From Spirochaetota bacterium (GTDB taxonomy: Bacteria > Spirochaetota > Brachyspiria > Brachyspirales > JACRPF01), in the NCBI GenBank assembly GCA_016214035.1, contig JACRPF010000014.1:1-64000 (forward strand): a stretch of DNA of 64,000 nt. Direction: 5' to 3'. The notes under the pieces were generated by a model, which was not told the origin of the DNA, made no database searches, and saw only the letters and a program-made list of their open reading frames with translations. This document shows positions 8,521 through 17,925 of the stretch, in pieces. Positions within the stretch are counted from its first letter, which is position 1, and each line of letters starts with the position of its first letter. A program made the position numbers and the translations under genes.

Positions 8521-10425
8521 ATGAAATGGTTCACCGCATTGTTCACGATGGCCGTGATGATAAGTCTGCCGATATTCACCATGCTTAACGCCGCGGAGAC
8601 GGTCAGGATTTATCCGGCGCCATCCGGTGTACCGCTATCGTCGACTTTTACCGCGCAGGCGGACGGGCGTGACGTTCCGGTATATGTGACGACAGTCCTC
8701 TCAGAGAAACCCGAAGAACGGCAGAAGTCTGCGAAAAACAATATGCTGACATCCTTCGCGTCTTTTGATATGCGGTCGGGCGTTCGCGTCACCGTGCGCA
8801 GTTCAACCGCTGTCACGTCGGCGAAAATTCTTCCGACATCGAGCGGCATACAACCGGTCATTTCCGGCCGGCAGATCGAGTTCACGATATCCAAACCCGG
8901 TCAGATAGCGCTCGAACTCAACGACGACTGGCAGAACACGATACAGATTTTCGCGAATCCGTTTGAGACGAATATTCCCAGGTCCGATGACCCGAATGTA
9001 ATCTATTTCGGACCGGGTGTGCATCAGGTTGAAAGCGTCAAAGTGACCAACGGTCAGATGGTCTATATCGCCGGCGGCGCGGTAGTATACGGGAATTTCA
9101 CGCCGAAGAAATCAGCCGGCGGCGCGGTATTCGCGCTCGAGGGCAATAACATCACGCTGCGCGGCCGCGGAATCATCGATGGCAGCCAGTGTCCGGGACA
9201 TACACGAAGTCTCATCACGGCTCACGGGAAGAACATCGCGGTGGAAGGCATCACCCTGTGTGATTCCTCGGGATGGTCATTCCCCATCAGAGGCTGCGAT
9301 CATGTCGCGGTGGATAACATTAAACTCTTCGGCTGGCGTCCCAATGCCGACGGGATAGACATCTGCGGAAGCCGTTCCGTCACGGTGAGCAATTGCTATA
9401 TCCGCACATGGGACGACCTTATCGTGATAAAGAGCATCAATCCGGCCGACGGGGATGCGCGCGATATCACGGTGGGGCATTGTGTTCTGTGGAACGAGGT
9501 TGCGCATGCGCTCTCACTCGGCGCCGAGATGCGAAAGCCCGTATCGAACATTGTTTTCAGGGACTGCGATGTGATACGCGACAAGGGCCGTGAATGGGTG
9601 CTTCGGGTCTATCACTGCGATGCGGCGGATATCAGCGGTGTTGTGTTTGAGAATATACGCATCGAGGAGGCCCGGCGGCTCTTTTCGCTCTGGATAGGCA
9701 AGGCGGTGTGGAGCAAAGATAAGGCGTACGGCCGCATTGATGATGTTATCTTCCGCAACATAACCGTCACCGCCGAGCGTCCCCGTATCGAATTTCAGGG
9801 CATCGATGATGAACATATGGTGCGCCATGTGCAGTTCTCGAATGTCATCATCAACGGAAAAGCACTGACGCCGGATCTCGTGCGGCAGAACGACTATGTC
9901 TCCGATGTGACATATGACGGTGTTGATGGCGAGACACTGCGGCCGAAGAAAGAGGCCAAGCTTGTGACAACGTTAGGTTTTGAACCGGAGGATACACCGA
10001 AATGGACGCTGGGCTTCGGCGCAAAACCGTCGGATGAGGCCCCCATGTTCGGAAAAGCATCGCTTCTGGCCGATACCAGCGGGACTGCCGGCGAGTGGTT
10101 TGAATTTTTCTACAGCGATCCCCAGGCATTGCCGTTGACTCCCGGCGAGACCTACACGGTGCATTTTAAATACAAGGCTCTTGACAAAAAAAATCCCAAG
10201 GCCCGTCTCTATTTTCTCGCCCGCAGTGCCGCAGGCAAGGCGCCTGATCAGGGTTGGACGGAACTTGATATCGAACCCGGAACGAGCGGAAGAAAAACGG
10301 TGACGTTTACACTTGAAGACGGCAAAGACTATCGTCTTATCTTCGGGCTTCATTTTCAGGGTAAGGTGCAGCTTGATGATGTAAGGATATTCACCGGACA
10401 GATCAAAGACAAGGCGCTACAGTAG
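8521..10425 (+). CDS. Secreted GH28-like (polygalacturonase-type) beta-helix glycosidase
   Basis: 634 residues. A signal peptide (1-25, ending near NAAETVRIY) is followed by a beta-sandwich (about 30-155) and a right-handed beta-helix (about 160-460). The helix carries the GH28-type acidic sites NADGID (275-280) and WDD (297-299), and a His in HALSLG near 327. Residues about 480-630 look like a carbohydrate-binding jelly roll (GFEPEDTPKWTLG... VQLDDVRIF). GH28 enzymes hydrolyse galacturonans by inversion; the beta-sandwich plus helix arrangement also fits GH49-type dextranases, so the substrate is uncertain. The LacI/AraC-type regulator follows after 19 bases, pointing to an inducible sugar-response operon. 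Confidence 0.75.
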   Translation: MKWFTALFTMAVMISLPIFTMLNAAETVRIYPAPSGVPLSSTFTAQADGRDVPVYVTTVLSEKPEERQKSAKNNMLTSFASFDMRSGVRVTVRSSTAVTSAKILPTSSGIQPVISGRQIEFTISKPGQIALELNDDWQNTIQIFANPFETNIPRSDDPNVIYFGPGVHQVESVKVTNGQMVYIAGGAVVYGNFTPKKSAGGAVFALEGNNITLRGRGIIDGSQCPGHTRSLITAHGKNIAVEGITLCDSSGWSFPIRGCDHVAVDNIKLFGWRPNADGIDICGSRSVTVSNCYIRTWDDLIVIKSINPADGDARDITVGHCVLWNEVAHALSLGAEMRKPVSNIVFRDCDVIRDKGREWVLRVYHCDAADISGVVFENIRIEEARRLFSLWIGKAVWSKDKAYGRIDDVIFRNITVTAERPRIEFQGIDDEHMVRHVQFSNVIINGKALTPDLVRQNDYVSDVTYDGVDGETLRPKKEAKLVTTLGFEPEDTPKWTLGFGAKPSDEAPMFGKASLLADTSGTAGEWFEFFYSDPQALPLTPGETYTVHFKYKALDKKNPKARLYFLARSAAGKAPDQGWTELDIEPGTSGRKTVTFTLEDGKDYRLIFGLHFQGKVQLDDVRIFTGQIKDKALQ

Positions 10426-10444
10426 GCCGGCGGCGGGCTCACCG

Positions 10445-11701
10445 ATGCGCATCGCATACATTACACTTGGCGGCAATCCCTTCACCGTTTTTTCCCAGTA
10501 TGAGATATATCCGCATCTTTGTCTTGTGGGAGCGCATGAGCAGTGCATGCGGATGAAGATAGACTGCGACTACTATCTGGTCCCGTCGCGTTCAGCGCTG
10601 CCGTCCGTGGCAGAGCTCAATAAACGCTACGACGGCATTCTCCTCAATCTCGACGACGGCGTGTCGCCGGATTTTCTCAAGCGTCTTGCGATACCCATTT
10701 TGGCGATAAACCTGGAGAATATAGCCACGGGTTTCAATCATGTCAATATCGACGACGACAACTGCATGCGGAGTGTGGTGACGCATTTGAAGGAAACCGG
10801 CTTCACCCGCATCGGGTTTTTCAGTGTATACACATTCTCGTGGGCGCAGGCCCGGCGACGGTTCTTCGTGAACAATATGAAGGCCCTGGGTCTCACGGTT
10901 GATGAACGGTGGATAGGTGACTATGACTCGGCGAAGCGCTTTCTCGGCAGCGCCACGGCGTCGATACTCAAACGCATCTGCATTAAAGAGACGTGGGAGG
11001 ATCAGACAAACGTGCTTGAACAGCTGTTCGACGCATATCTCGGTCAGGGCGCACCGCCCGAAGCGCTTGTATTCGCCAACGATCTCATCGCCTCATTTTT
11101 TTATCAGTATGCCCAGAAGCGTAACATCCGCATTCCGGGTGATATCGCCATCGCGGGGACCGACGACCTGGGTTATGATTTTCCGCCGCACGGCACTTCG
11201 TTTCTCACCACGATCCGGCATGACTTCAGCGAACTCGGCGGCCTTGCGGCGCAGGTGCTTGCGGAGATCATCCGCAAAGAACGCCCGCCGGAAGGACAAC
11301 GCGTCATGCTGCCGATGCGGCTTATCGTACGTCAGTCGACCGCGCGGCATGCGCCCACTCCCGCAGAGCGTGCGGATATGGCGCTGAAAAACGAGATTGT
11401 CGATCACATCGACCGGCACTGCAATGACGAGAAACAGCTGCACTATCTCGCGCATATGACCGGCTATTCGCTGTCGCATCTTTCCGGAAAATGCAGGCGC
11501 TTTTTCGGCATGCCCTTCAAACAGTATCTCAGCGAGGTGCGTCTTGCCAAGGCCGAGTTCCTGTTACGCAGCACGAAGCAGCCGGTGATGGATATCGCGT
11601 TCGGTGTTGGATACACGAATCACAGTTCGTTCGCCACGCTGTTCAACCGGAAATACGGTTGTTCGCCGTCGGCATACCGTACGCGTATGCTGTCCTCGTA
11701 G
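10445..11701 (+). CDS. XylR-like regulator: LacI-type sugar sensor fused to AraC DNA-binding domain
   Basis: 418 residues. Residues 1-300 form a periplasmic-binding-protein-like effector domain of the LacI/GalR type (VFANDLIASFFYQYAQKRNIRIPGDIAIAGTDDL). Residues about 315-415 form an AraC double helix-turn-helix (YLAHMTGYSLSHLSGKCRRFFGMPFKQYL; DIAFGVGYTNHSSFATLFNRKYGCSPSAYR). As in E. coli XylR, a LacI-type sensor precedes an AraC DNA-binding part, and there is no N-terminal LacI helix-turn-helix. Such proteins usually activate sugar-catabolism genes when the sugar binds. It is cotranscribed with the GH28-like gene and is the natural candidate to bind the 64-bp elements at 11717 and 14300. 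The inducer is unknown. Confidence 0.9.
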   Translation: MRIAYITLGGNPFTVFSQYEIYPHLCLVGAHEQCMRMKIDCDYYLVPSRSALPSVAELNKRYDGILLNLDDGVSPDFLKRLAIPILAINLENIATGFNHVNIDDDNCMRSVVTHLKETGFTRIGFFSVYTFSWAQARRRFFVNNMKALGLTVDERWIGDYDSAKRFLGSATASILKRICIKETWEDQTNVLEQLFDAYLGQGAPPEALVFANDLIASFFYQYAQKRNIRIPGDIAIAGTDDLGYDFPPHGTSFLTTIRHDFSELGGLAAQVLAEIIRKERPPEGQRVMLPMRLIVRQSTARHAPTPAERADMALKNEIVDHIDRHCNDEKQLHYLAHMTGYSLSHLSGKCRRFFGMPFKQYLSEVRLAKAEFLLRSTKQPVMDIAFGVGYTNHSSFATLFNRKYGCSPSAYRTRMLSS

Positions 11702-11716
11702 AATAGCATCGGTGCG

Positions 11717-11780
11717 CAACTGATGGAACACGGTTTTTCGCATCTTAGGTGAAGCACCATCCGCATATTTGATGTACAAT
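11717..11780 (+). promoter_or_regulatory. 64-bp promoter/operator element, copy A
   Basis: This segment aligns without gaps to 14300-14363, with 48 of 64 identical bases by hand count. Conserved blocks include CAACTGA, GGTTTT, GTGAAGCA and the terminal -10 hexamer TACAAT (11775-11780). At the -35 position lies AAGCAC, a poor match to consensus, which suggests an activator-dependent promoter. The -10 ends 63 bases before the ATG at 11843. The adjacent AraC-type regulator is the likely ligand (inference). Confidence 0.7.
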
Positions 11781-11842
11781 TATGATCAGTTTAAAATGAG
11801 GAGATCACGGTCGTCGTAAAAAATAGTCACATGGAGGCATTG

Positions 11843-14251
11843 ATGAGCTTGAATCGTATACTCCGGGCGCCTCAGAAAGAGCGGTCGCAGAGAAATATCT
11901 TCTGCTTTGTATCATCCAAAATACGTCTGTCGTTTCTTATACTCGCTATCGTATCATGTGTCTTTGTCTACAGTGAAAGTGTTTTGTCGTCGTCTGCAGT
12001 TGTATTCGATTTCACAGATCCGTCACAGACCGCCGGTTGTTTTTTTGATAACCGGTTTGCCCGTGTGGCGGGACCGGATGGTGCGATTACGGCATCCGGT
12101 CTGCGTTTCGATACGTTTGACAAGGGCGGGGAGTGGAACTGCTGTTTCTATACCAAGCCGGGACTCTTTCAGCCGGGTAAAAGTTATCGGGTCAGGCTGC
12201 GCTGCAGGACCGAGCGTGCAGCCGAGGATTCATTCCTGTATCTGCTTATCCGACCGGTAGCCGGAGGGGATGCCTACAGCGATCTGGCACAGCGCTCCGT
12301 CTACCAATTCGAAGGCGAGATCACGGTGGAGATGCAGTTCACCATTCCCGCGGGGAATACGAATTATGCGATTCAGGTCCACACGCGAAAGCAGGCGAGC
12401 GGATACGTGAAAGAGATCCGTATCGCCGAGAAAGCGGAGCAGGTACTGCTTCCACTGGATGGGGCCGCGGGAATGCTGCCGGCGCCGCTGCCGAACGGTG
12501 CGTCTGCATTCAGCATCGATCTGCCCCGGCTTAAAACCGGTTCATCGCTGTCGGTTGCGGATTGCGGCGCGAGTACGGAGCTGGCCGACAATTCCGAGGC
12601 GTTCAAAACGGCGATTGCGCGCTGTGCCGCCGAGGGGATATCGCAGCTCACCGTGCCGCCCGGTGTCTATCGCTTTACATCTGACGCCCCGCTGAGTTTC
12701 AAGAAGCTTACCGATTTTGAACTCGACGGCAGGGGTTCCACATTCCAATTCTTTAAAAAACGCAATGCGCTCATCGAGATCACGGACTGCGAACGTGTAC
12801 GGTTCAAGGACCTCATCATCGACTGGGATTGGGAAAAAGCACCGTTGGCCAGCCGTGTGACGGTTGAGGAAAGCGACCCGGTTAGTAAGTCCACGATGCT
12901 CCGTTTCAACGATTATGAGAACTTTCCCGCACGCGATACGCGCATCGCTTTTTTGGAGCTTCTTGACCCTGAGACGCAGCAGTTCGATTTCACTGCCAAT
13001 TACCGGCTCTATGTCGAGACGTTCAAAGGGCGGAGCGTTCCGAAATATGAATGGCTCGACGGCAGACGCCTGAAGGTATCCGTAGCAAACGCGAAGCTCA
13101 AGCCGGGGGCATTGCTTCTTGCTGCCCATTATTACTACGATATGCCCGGCGTGTCCATGAACGATAATGAGCATCTTACGCTTCAGGATGTGACGCTCTA
13201 TTCCTGCCCCGGTATGGGTTTTCTGGGGCACGGACAGCAGCATCACTGGCAGCTCATCCGTGCGAAGATCGTAACGCCGCCCGGGAGCGGCCGCCCGACG
13301 ACATGCACCGCCGACCATCTGCACGTCGGGAATTCAAAGGGTTTCCTGAAAATGGAAGCGTGCGAGTTCAGCCGCGGGAACGACGACTTCATCAATATCC
13401 ACGATACATCGGCCGTGGCTATCAAGTCCGGTGAAAAAAGCGTGACGGCGCGGAACACCGCGAGCTTTCCGGCAGTCAGCCCCGGTGACCGCATTGAGCT
13501 TCTGCGCGAGGATTTTACCCCTTCGGGTTTCATTGCTCCGCTCACATCCGCCAAAGCCGTGCCGAAGGCGCGCGGCACCTACGAGCTTCAGTTCGACGAA
13601 ACGGTTCCCGGAGATGTCGGCTCGCTGTTCGTCATGTTCAACCGGCGCTACGATTCGGGACAGATACTCATCCGCGGCTGCCGTTTTTTCGACGCGCCGG
13701 GAAAGCGCTTTATCCTCTCGGCGCACGATGTTACATTCGAGAGCAACAGTCTTGAACTCACCGGGCCGGTAAAACTTGAGACCGGCTATACGCTGAACAG
13801 CTGGTGCGAGGGCTACGGCGCATCGAATGTGGTGATCCGCGGCAATGACTTTCAGCGCGCGAATGCCGTCGGGAGATACGTAAACGAGCTTCGTCCTGCC
13901 GTATACATGAGCAGTTACATCAAGAACGATCCGTCGACTGAAAAGACGATGTATCCTATTCTGTCAGACTTTCTTATCGAGGGTAACCGCTTTCTCGATT
14001 GCCCGGGCGCCATCGCCTTTGTCTGCTCGGCACGCAATGTCATCATACGCAGCAACAGAATAGAGAACACCATTCCCGGTTTCGATGATCCCCCGTACCG
14101 CGGAGCTGTCGGCGTGTCGTATTCCTCGAATGTATTTGTCACCGGCAACCGCTGGTTGAGATCGCCGCTCATGCCCCAACCGGGTTTGCGCTATGACCCC
14201 GAGTCGGCCGGGGGCGTGCACTGCTGGAGCAATGAGGTTGTCGATCGCTGA
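11843..14251 (+). CDS. Secreted beta-helix protein, GH110-like (alpha-1,3-galactosidase type)
   Basis: 802 residues from the ATG at 11843, which has GGAGG 5 bases upstream; the ATG at 11831 lacks such a site. A signal segment (FLILAIVSCVFVYSESVLSSS, about 25-45) is followed by an N-terminal beta-sandwich CBM-like domain (about 48-195). A pectate-lyase-superfamily beta-helix then runs to the end, beginning DCGASTELADNSEAFKTAI. The helix carries TADHLHVGNSKGF (about 490) and RGNDDFINIHDT (about 512-522), which resemble the TADATH and DD-x-x-N-x-HG signatures of GH110 galactosidases. GH110 is my best guess; an unclassified pectate-lyase-like helix is the alternative. It has its own promoter element. 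Confidence 0.65.
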   Translation: MSLNRILRAPQKERSQRNIFCFVSSKIRLSFLILAIVSCVFVYSESVLSSSAVVFDFTDPSQTAGCFFDNRFARVAGPDGAITASGLRFDTFDKGGEWNCCFYTKPGLFQPGKSYRVRLRCRTERAAEDSFLYLLIRPVAGGDAYSDLAQRSVYQFEGEITVEMQFTIPAGNTNYAIQVHTRKQASGYVKEIRIAEKAEQVLLPLDGAAGMLPAPLPNGASAFSIDLPRLKTGSSLSVADCGASTELADNSEAFKTAIARCAAEGISQLTVPPGVYRFTSDAPLSFKKLTDFELDGRGSTFQFFKKRNALIEITDCERVRFKDLIIDWDWEKAPLASRVTVEESDPVSKSTMLRFNDYENFPARDTRIAFLELLDPETQQFDFTANYRLYVETFKGRSVPKYEWLDGRRLKVSVANAKLKPGALLLAAHYYYDMPGVSMNDNEHLTLQDVTLYSCPGMGFLGHGQQHHWQLIRAKIVTPPGSGRPTTCTADHLHVGNSKGFLKMEACEFSRGNDDFINIHDTSAVAIKSGEKSVTARNTASFPAVSPGDRIELLREDFTPSGFIAPLTSAKAVPKARGTYELQFDETVPGDVGSLFVMFNRRYDSGQILIRGCRFFDAPGKRFILSAHDVTFESNSLELTGPVKLETGYTLNSWCEGYGASNVVIRGNDFQRANAVGRYVNELRPAVYMSSYIKNDPSTEKTMYPILSDFLIEGNRFLDCPGAIAFVCSARNVIIRSNRIENTIPGFDDPPYRGAVGVSYSSNVFVTGNRWLRSPLMPQPGLRYDPESAGGVHCWSNEVVDR

Positions 14252-14299
14252 CTCGTCGATCCATCAATCATCATAACGATATCGCGTGTCATCTGTGCT

Positions 14300-14363
14300 C
14301 AACTGAAGCAACATGGTTTTCCGTATCTCAAGTGAAGCATCGCCGCCATTTTTGTCTTACAAT
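14300..14363 (+). promoter_or_regulatory. 64-bp promoter/operator element, copy B
   Basis: Second copy of the element at 11717-11780, the same length and ending in the same -10 hexamer TACAAT (14358-14363). It ends 63 bases before the A of the GH26 start codon at 14427, within one base of the spacing of copy A. The -35 position reads AAGCAT. The shared length, position and motif blocks indicate coordinate regulation of the GH110-like and GH26 genes. Confidence 0.7.
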
Positions 14364-14426
14364 AAACACATCTTGTTCCAATAATATATTCACTTGATCT
14401 GCATGATGATGGAACAGGGAGGCGTT

Positions 14427-17177
14427 ATGGGCGGTATTGTCACAAAAATAACCGCGCGATATAGCTGTCGCGGTGCGGGCATCGGCAGGTATGCATCGGC
14501 GTTTATCAGCACATGGAAACTGATAGCCGTCATAGCTTCATGTGTCGTCGTCTGCGGAGCAACCCTGCCCCTACCGCCGTCACCGGGACAGCGCATGCAT
14601 CACGGCGTGGTTCTCGATTGGCCGGGCGCGTTTGAAAGCAAGTATGCTGAATATACTCTGAGCTCCGGCAAAAAACCGAGCATCATCGCCCGGTTTACGC
14701 ATGCATGGAATAATGGAACGTTTATCGATGCGAGCAACCAGTATTACATCAACTATCATGCGTGGGGCACAGCGTGGGCCACCGGCAACAGCAATATCGG
14801 GCAGGTGCTGAGCAAAGGCGCCATCCCGCTCATCAAGATGACCACCACCGACTGGAATTATCCGAGTACCAAATGCCACATGCTGGTGCGTCAGATTCTG
14901 AGCCACACCTACGACGGGTTTTTCGCCGTGATGGCGAATACCCTGAAGTCATATGCGTCGCCGATAATCATGACCATCAATCATGAGATGAACGGCAACT
15001 GGTACGATTACGGCGAACTGTATACGGTTCTGCATACCAATGAGTCCGACTGGTACGCGACAAACTATATCAAGGCGTTCCGGTATATCAGGGATTATCT
15101 CACGTCGGCCGGCGTCACCAATGTACTCTATGCATTCGCTCCCGATGTCAGCGGTTCGAGCGGTTCGGTGAACGGTACGTACTACTACGCCTCGAACAGT
15201 TTTGTTCCCTATTATCCCGGCGACTCGTATGTCGATATCATCGCGCCGTCGTTCTATAACAAGACCGCGCCGGATTCGATGAAATATATCGCTCATGCGT
15301 ATCCGTCGAAACCGATAATCGTTTCGGAAGGCGGGCTTATCACGGATTTCAGCAATTACTATAACAATCCCGATTACGGCAACACGCCCACGGTATATCC
15401 CGGACATCTGTCATGGATAACGAATTTCATGCTGACGATGCCGCAGAAATATACGAATGTCGTTGGCATATGCTGGTTTGAATTCGGCAGCGGGTATGAT
15501 TTTTCATCGTTCGGAACCGCCGTCTCGAACGCCTACGTCAACTGTCTGACGAACGGTATGTATATCCATGCGGATTCGGCGGCGGCGCCCGTAATAGCCG
15601 GTGCTCCCGCGTCATTCATCACCAATAAGCCTTTTGTCATCGCTCTGTCGGTGAACAGGAATTACGGTTATTGGTCGACGAACGGCTCGGTGTTCAATCA
15701 GTTCGGCATCAGCGGTACGAGCATCACGGTCAATCGTACTACAACACTTTTATATTACGGCAGCGATACTGTCAACGGATTGACCGGCGCTACGAACAGC
15801 CGCGTCTATACCTTTGATACTGCCGCGCCGTCGACAGGTATATCGCCCGCCGCATCGTTTACGACGAATAAAGCGTTCACGTCGGTGCTGACAGTGAACG
15901 AAAATTACGGTTACTGGTCAACGAATGGCACGGTGTTTAATCAGTTTTCGACGAATGGTGCGAGTGTAGCTGTCGCCCGGTCGACAACACTCTTGTACTA
16001 CGGTAAGGATATGCTTGGCAACACAAGCGCGACAAACAGTGTGGCCTATACGTTCGATACGAATGCGCCCGTGGTAAGCGGTGCTCCGGCGAACTGCTCG
16101 ACAAACGCGGGGTTTACGGTGAACCTTGGCGTGAATGAAAATTACGGATATTGGTCTACCAACGGCACGGCATTCACTCAGTTCACAACAGCCGGTGCGG
16201 GTATTTCCATCACGCGCACGACATCACTCTACATGCTCGGCCGTGATGTATTGGGGAATACAGGGCCGACTAACGTGCGTACGTATATCGTCGATGCGGG
16301 ACTGCCCGTCATGCCGTCACTTGTCGTTATTACGAATACGGACGGTAATACGGTCATTGTGTCATGGAACGACATGTCGACGAATGAAACGGCGTTTCGC
16401 ATTTACAGAAGCACCAACGGCATGAATTTTGTTCACGCAGGCTCGGTTGCGCCGAATACCGTAACATTTACGAATACAAACCTGTTCTGCGATACGCGGT
16501 ATTACTATTCGGTGAGCTCCACAAATGCCGCCGGAGAATCGATGCTGTCAGCACCGGTGAGTTACAGTGCCGCATCACAATGTGCAGTGTCGGGAGCATC
16601 ATGCACACTGGATACCGCCGGCGGAGCGGTACGCCTGTATTACACGCTTACCAAAAACTGCAGGGAATCTGCAACGGTAGTGTTTTCGGTGTCGTCCGCC
16701 GGGTCGAATGACTATTCCGCCCCCGGCGGCACGCTGTCAGGGACGGCGAGTTACGTGTCATCCGGTTCTTGTTCCAATGTGTGGGCGCCGCCCGAAGGAT
16801 TCGATATGAGCCGCCGGTATGACCTCCGTATAACACCGTTTGTGGGGACGAATGCGGGAACATCGTGCATTATCACCGCAGTCGATGTTTCCCGGTTATT
16901 TATCATGGGAACCGACATGGACCATATCATCCCTGTCGGCAGTCCATGCAGGAATTGCTCCGCCGTATATCTGGGGAACGTACCCGCCGGAACGACGGCA
17001 CGTGTCTATTCGATCGCGGGAAAACTGGTGGCGTCACATCTGGTATCGGCCGGAGGGAACACGCTGATGTGGGATTTAAAAACGATTGACGGGCGGCGTG
17101 CGGCACCGGGCGTATATCTGTGCCATTTGAACTCGACAAAAGGAACGGCTATAGCGCGTGTTATGATTGTTCAGTGA
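14427..17177 (+). CDS. Secreted modular GH26 endo-beta-mannanase
   Basis: 916 residues from the ATG at 14427 (GGGAGG 4 bases upstream; the earlier TTG at 14394 has no such site). A signal or anchor (about 22-44) leads into a GH26 (beta/alpha)8 domain at about 55-375. The acid/base is probably E187 in NHEMNG and the nucleophile E301 in SEGG. Three tandem modules of about 78 residues follow (about 388-622), each with NYGYWSTNG, resembling chitobiase C-terminal Ig-like domains. Then come a fibronectin III module (about 625-718) and a C-terminal FlgD/T9SS-type-A-like sandwich (VYSIAGKLVAS... GVYLCHL). GH26 retaining enzymes cut beta-1,4-mannan; other GH26 specificities such as xylanase or lichenase exist. 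Confidence 0.85.
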   Translation: MGGIVTKITARYSCRGAGIGRYASAFISTWKLIAVIASCVVVCGATLPLPPSPGQRMHHGVVLDWPGAFESKYAEYTLSSGKKPSIIARFTHAWNNGTFIDASNQYYINYHAWGTAWATGNSNIGQVLSKGAIPLIKMTTTDWNYPSTKCHMLVRQILSHTYDGFFAVMANTLKSYASPIIMTINHEMNGNWYDYGELYTVLHTNESDWYATNYIKAFRYIRDYLTSAGVTNVLYAFAPDVSGSSGSVNGTYYYASNSFVPYYPGDSYVDIIAPSFYNKTAPDSMKYIAHAYPSKPIIVSEGGLITDFSNYYNNPDYGNTPTVYPGHLSWITNFMLTMPQKYTNVVGICWFEFGSGYDFSSFGTAVSNAYVNCLTNGMYIHADSAAAPVIAGAPASFITNKPFVIALSVNRNYGYWSTNGSVFNQFGISGTSITVNRTTTLLYYGSDTVNGLTGATNSRVYTFDTAAPSTGISPAASFTTNKAFTSVLTVNENYGYWSTNGTVFNQFSTNGASVAVARSTTLLYYGKDMLGNTSATNSVAYTFDTNAPVVSGAPANCSTNAGFTVNLGVNENYGYWSTNGTAFTQFTTAGAGISITRTTSLYMLGRDVLGNTGPTNVRTYIVDAGLPVMPSLVVITNTDGNTVIVSWNDMSTNETAFRIYRSTNGMNFVHAGSVAPNTVTFTNTNLFCDTRYYYSVSSTNAAGESMLSAPVSYSAASQCAVSGASCTLDTAGGAVRLYYTLTKNCRESATVVFSVSSAGSNDYSAPGGTLSGTASYVSSGSCSNVWAPPEGFDMSRRYDLRITPFVGTNAGTSCIITAVDVSRLFIMGTDMDHIIPVGSPCRNCSAVYLGNVPAGTTARVYSIAGKLVASHLVSAGGNTLMWDLKTIDGRRAAPGVYLCHLNSTKGTAIARVMIVQ
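15589..16290 (+). repeat. Three tandem Ig-like coding repeats within the GH26 gene
   Basis: Three copies of about 235 bases start near 15589, 15829 and 16066. Each encodes (S/N)TNxxFxxxLxVNxNYGYWSTNGxxFxQF followed by TTxLYxxGxDxxG and TNxxxYxxD. The nucleotide copies have diverged while the protein pattern is preserved, so selection acts on the module rather than this being a recent duplication. Confidence 0.8.
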
Positions 17178-17194
17178 TTTAATCTATCTGCCGT

Positions 17195-17518
17195 TCATGA
17201 ATGTCTGTCGGCGATTCCGGCGATGAGTTTATGGTCCTTTTCCGAAAGCTCGCTGAACTCAATGCCGATGACATATCCCTCTCCGTGAGCGGTGCAGCGT
17301 ACCACGACGCCTTCACACTGCACCAGTTCGTTATGGTCGGGGATCGAGAACATGATATAGGCACGCGATTGCAGTTCGATGCAGCTCGTGGAATAACACA
17401 GGATGCCGGTAATGCTGATGTTTTTTCCTTGCGCGTAGATGATCTCCTGTCTGCCGTATTCCAGCTTGACGATCTGATGTATTATGAACCTGGGGCTCCG
17501 TCGTTTTTCAGATGTCAT
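17195..17518 (-). CDS. PilZ-domain protein
   Basis: 107 residues from the ATG at 17518, which has GGAGGA 5 bases upstream; longer frames lack a ribosome site. The PilZ signature is complete: KRRSPRF near the N-terminus supplies the RxxxR loop, and NISITG supplies the (D/N)xSxxG motif, followed by the small barrel to VIGIEFSEL. PilZ proteins bind cyclic-di-GMP and adjust motility, exopolysaccharide output or enzyme partners in the cytoplasm. It is a stand-alone domain, so its partner is unknown. It lies downstream of the 61-residue gene and near a REC-GGDEF-REC protein. Confidence 0.85.
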   Translation of the reverse strand: MTSEKRRSPRFIIHQIVKLEYGRQEIIYAQGKNISITGILCYSTSCIELQSRAYIMFSIPDHNELVQCEGVVVRCTAHGEGYVIGIEFSELSEKDHKLIAGIADRHS

Positions 17519-17588
17519 AATGTTCCTCCAGTATACGGCCGCTGCGATGCGGCACCGGCACAATTATCGCAATCATCGGGACCTTGCT

Positions 17589-17774
17589 CTATTTGAAATG
17601 GTGTGCCTTTTTCACCATTTCTTCCGCCTGCAGCCAGGCTGAGACAGCGTCGCCCGGCATATTATTCTTCCGCTGTTCAAGGTATGTCTCAAGCGCTTTC
17701 TGCTTGATCTCATGGAGTAACTGACTGATGTCGGTGGGCCGGTCGGCCTGCGGATCTTTCTTCTCGATGTCCAT
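17589..17774 (-). CDS. Small DUF2934-like hypothetical protein
   Basis: 61 residues, starting at an ATG with GGGAGA 6 bases upstream. The sequence is charged and helical, with ALETYLEQRKNNMPGDAVSAWLQAEEMVKKA. It loosely resembles the DUF2934 pattern (a Y-x-x-R helix, a short loop with G, then W-x-x-AE). There is no signal peptide or membrane segment. It precedes the PilZ gene by 70 bases on the same strand, and both can be read from the promoter at 17864-17891. No function can be assigned. Confidence 0.6.
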   Translation of the reverse strand: MDIEKKDPQADRPTDISQLLHEIKQKALETYLEQRKNNMPGDAVSAWLQAEEMVKKAHHFK

Positions 17775-17863
17775 AAAGCTTCTCCCGAAAGATGGTTCAT
17801 GAACAAGAGCCCTCTTTACCGGGATGCGGCGGAACGCTGTGCGGCAAATACCTTATAGGAACA

Positions 17864-17891
17864 ATAATAGTGTGTTTCGATAGAATGTCAA
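17864..17891 (-). promoter_or_regulatory. Promoter of the 61-residue/PilZ transcript
   Basis: On the minus strand, perfect -35 TTGACA (17886-17891), 16-bp spacer, -10 TATTAT (17864-17869). The predicted start near 17857 gives a leader of about 83 bases. Confidence 0.65.
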
Positions 17892-17925
17892 ATAGTTCCG
17901 GACAGCGGTGCATGCCGCAGGCGGA

